From Actinomycetes bacterium (GTDB lineage: Bacteria; Actinomycetota; Acidimicrobiia; Acidimicrobiales; RAAP-2): DNA of 6,919 nt. Below, piece after piece: positions 5,861 to 6,919 of the stretch (position 1 is its first letter; the number at the start of each line of letters is the position of its first letter). The DNA is taken from assembly GCA_021781315.1 (NCBI GenBank), contig JAJXXB010000071.1:1-6919 (forward strand). The letters are read 5' to 3'. The translations under genes were made by a program, and so were the position numbers. The notes under the pieces were generated by a model, which was given only the letters and a program-made list of their open reading frames with translations, was not told where the DNA came from and did no database searches.

Positions 5861-6919
5861 TCACTGGCGAGCGGCACGCACCGCGGCGACGTTCACGTCG
5901 CTGCGTACGTCGAAACTCCACAGACGCGGTAGTGCGAGCGCGACGGCCGCGACGCTGCCCGCGCAGGCCACCCCACCGAAGGTGAGCGAGAAGCGCAGCG
6001 ACGTCCACGCCGCCATCACGCCGGCCCGGAACTGCCCGGCGGTGGGACCGAGGGAGTAGGAGATCATCTCGATGCCGGCCATGCGCCCGCGCACGTCGGT
6101 GGGAATCGACTCGTTCCACATCGTCATGCGAAACATGCCGCTCACCGCGTCGGCGCCCCCGGCCACGGCGAGTCCCCCCAGCACGACGGGCAGGGCGCTC
6201 GCGTAACCGAACACGGCGATTCCCAGTCCCCACAGTGCCGCCGCGGCGACGATGGCGCGACCGTAGTGGTGCACCCGCCTCGTCCAGCCCGAGGTCAACG
6301 TCGCCACGAGTGCGCCCCCGGGCAGGGCGCAGTAGAGAAGCGAGAGCGCGTACGACTCGTGAAAGTGCGCGGCCACGAAGGGCAGCATCACGACGGGAAA
6401 AGCCAGCACCATCGCGAGCAGGTCCACGACGTAGGTGCCGAGCAGGTCGGGCCGCGACGCCGCGTAGCGCAACCCGAAGGCCATCTCGCTCACGTGCGTC
6501 GACCCCTCGTTGCGAGTCGCCGGCGTCGCCGCCAGGCCCACGAGCAGGGCGAGCGACGCGCCGAAGGTGACCACGTTGGCGCCGTAGACCGCGCCCGGGC
6601 CCAGGGCGACGGCGGCGAGCCCGCCGAGGGCCGGACCCACGATGGAGGCCGTCGTGTTCGACACGTTGGACAGGGCGGCCGCGGCCCGCTGGAGGTCGTG
6701 GGCGACGAGGTGCTGCTTGAGCGCCTCGACGCTGGGACGCTGCAGGCTCGACACCGCGGCCACGACCACGGCGTCGGCGTAGAGAATCCAGGTCTGGGGG
6801 TGCGCGAGACGGGCGTTGACCAAGAGCACCACCGTCGAGGCCATGAGGGCCGCCTCGGTCACGAGGATCAGTCGACGCCGGTTGAGCCGATCGGCGAGCA
6901 CTCCGCCGTAGAGGCCAAA
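5861..6919 (-). CDS. Major facilitator superfamily exporter, EntS/MFS_3-like (5' end outside window)
   Basis: The frame runs in from the window edge at 6919 and is open to TGA (complement of 5861-5863), giving 352 visible residues of a family usually around 400-420. The visible start FGLYGGVLADRLNRRR is the MFS motif A loop between helices 2 and 3, so helices 1-2 and the real start lie outside. About ten further hydrophobic segments can be traced, with a polar central loop (about TPATRNEGSTHV) between helices 6 and 7. A conserved IPTDVRGRMAGIE stretch and an SYSLGPTAGQFRAG segment are typical of the EntS/MFS_3 group, which exports siderophores, drugs and other small molecules by proton antiport. 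The substrate is unknown. It is the first visible gene of the minus-strand run, 39 bases before serB, and could share a transcript with it. An internal GTG at 6901 is not the start, because motif A continues upstream. Confidence 0.93.
   Translation of the reverse strand, partial: FGLYGGVLADRLNRRRLILVTEAALMASTVVLLVNARLAHPQTWILYADAVVVAAVSSLQRPSVEALKQHLVAHDLQRAAAALSNVSNTTASIVGPALGGLAAVALGPGAVYGANVVTFGASLALLVGLAATPATRNEGSTHVSEMAFGLRYAASRPDLLGTYVVDLLAMVLAFPVVMLPFVAAHFHESYALSLLYCALPGGALVATLTSGWTRRVHHYGRAIVAAAALWGLGIAVFGYASALPVVLGGLAVAGGADAVSGMFRMTMWNESIPTDVRGRMAGIEMISYSLGPTAGQFRAGVMAAWTSLRFSLTFGGVACAGSVAAVALALPRLWSFDVRSDVNVAAVRAARQ

Noticed and set aside
5288..5932. Plus-strand open frame opposite serB
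   Set aside because: It is antisense to the ACT region of serB and shows no domain.
1..6919. tRNA, rRNA, CRISPR arrays, insertion sequences or attachment sites
   Set aside because: I saw no cloverleaf-like segment, no regularly spaced repeats, no transposase or integrase and no terminal repeats anywhere in the window.

Overview
This is a GC-rich window with no foreign-looking segment. High G/C at third codon positions, GTG starts, a two-ACT-type SerB and a small [3Fe-4S]-type ferredoxin paired with a cytochrome P450 all suggest a high-GC actinobacterium. That placement is inference; nothing here fixes a genus.

The window holds two gene blocks that converge. On the + strand, positions 2-3194 carry the end of a kdp potassium-uptake locus. 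It starts with the C-terminal two thirds of kdpC, the small subunit of the K+-transporting KdpFABC ATPase. A gap of about 290 bases without a convincing gene follows; it contains a perfect 11-bp inverted repeat. Then comes a full-length kdpD (699-3194), the potassium/turgor sensor of the KdpD/KdpE two-component system. No kdpE follows.

On the - strand, positions 6919-3191 form a compact same-direction run. In transcription order it reads: a major facilitator superfamily exporter (5' end outside the window), serB (phosphoserine phosphatase), a 65-residue ferredoxin and a cytochrome P450. Gaps are 39 and 52 bases, and the ferredoxin and P450 overlap as ATGA. The ferredoxin and P450 are very probably a redox pair. 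SerB and the exporter may only be co-transcribed neighbours.

The two blocks meet with no spacer: the stop codons of kdpD and the P450 share the palindrome CTAG at 3191-3194.

The most interesting observation is in kdpD. Its sensory half looks intact (Walker A/B KdpD domain, USP domain, four membrane helices). In the transmitter half the phospho-accepting histidine of the H-box is an arginine (R616), the Thr/Asn position of the phosphatase motif is a glutamate (E620), and the F- and G2-boxes are degraded. The frame is open throughout, and the H-to-R change needs two base substitutions, so a simple sequencing error is unlikely. This looks like a KdpD pseudokinase encoded beside the potassium pump, with no kdpE directly downstream.
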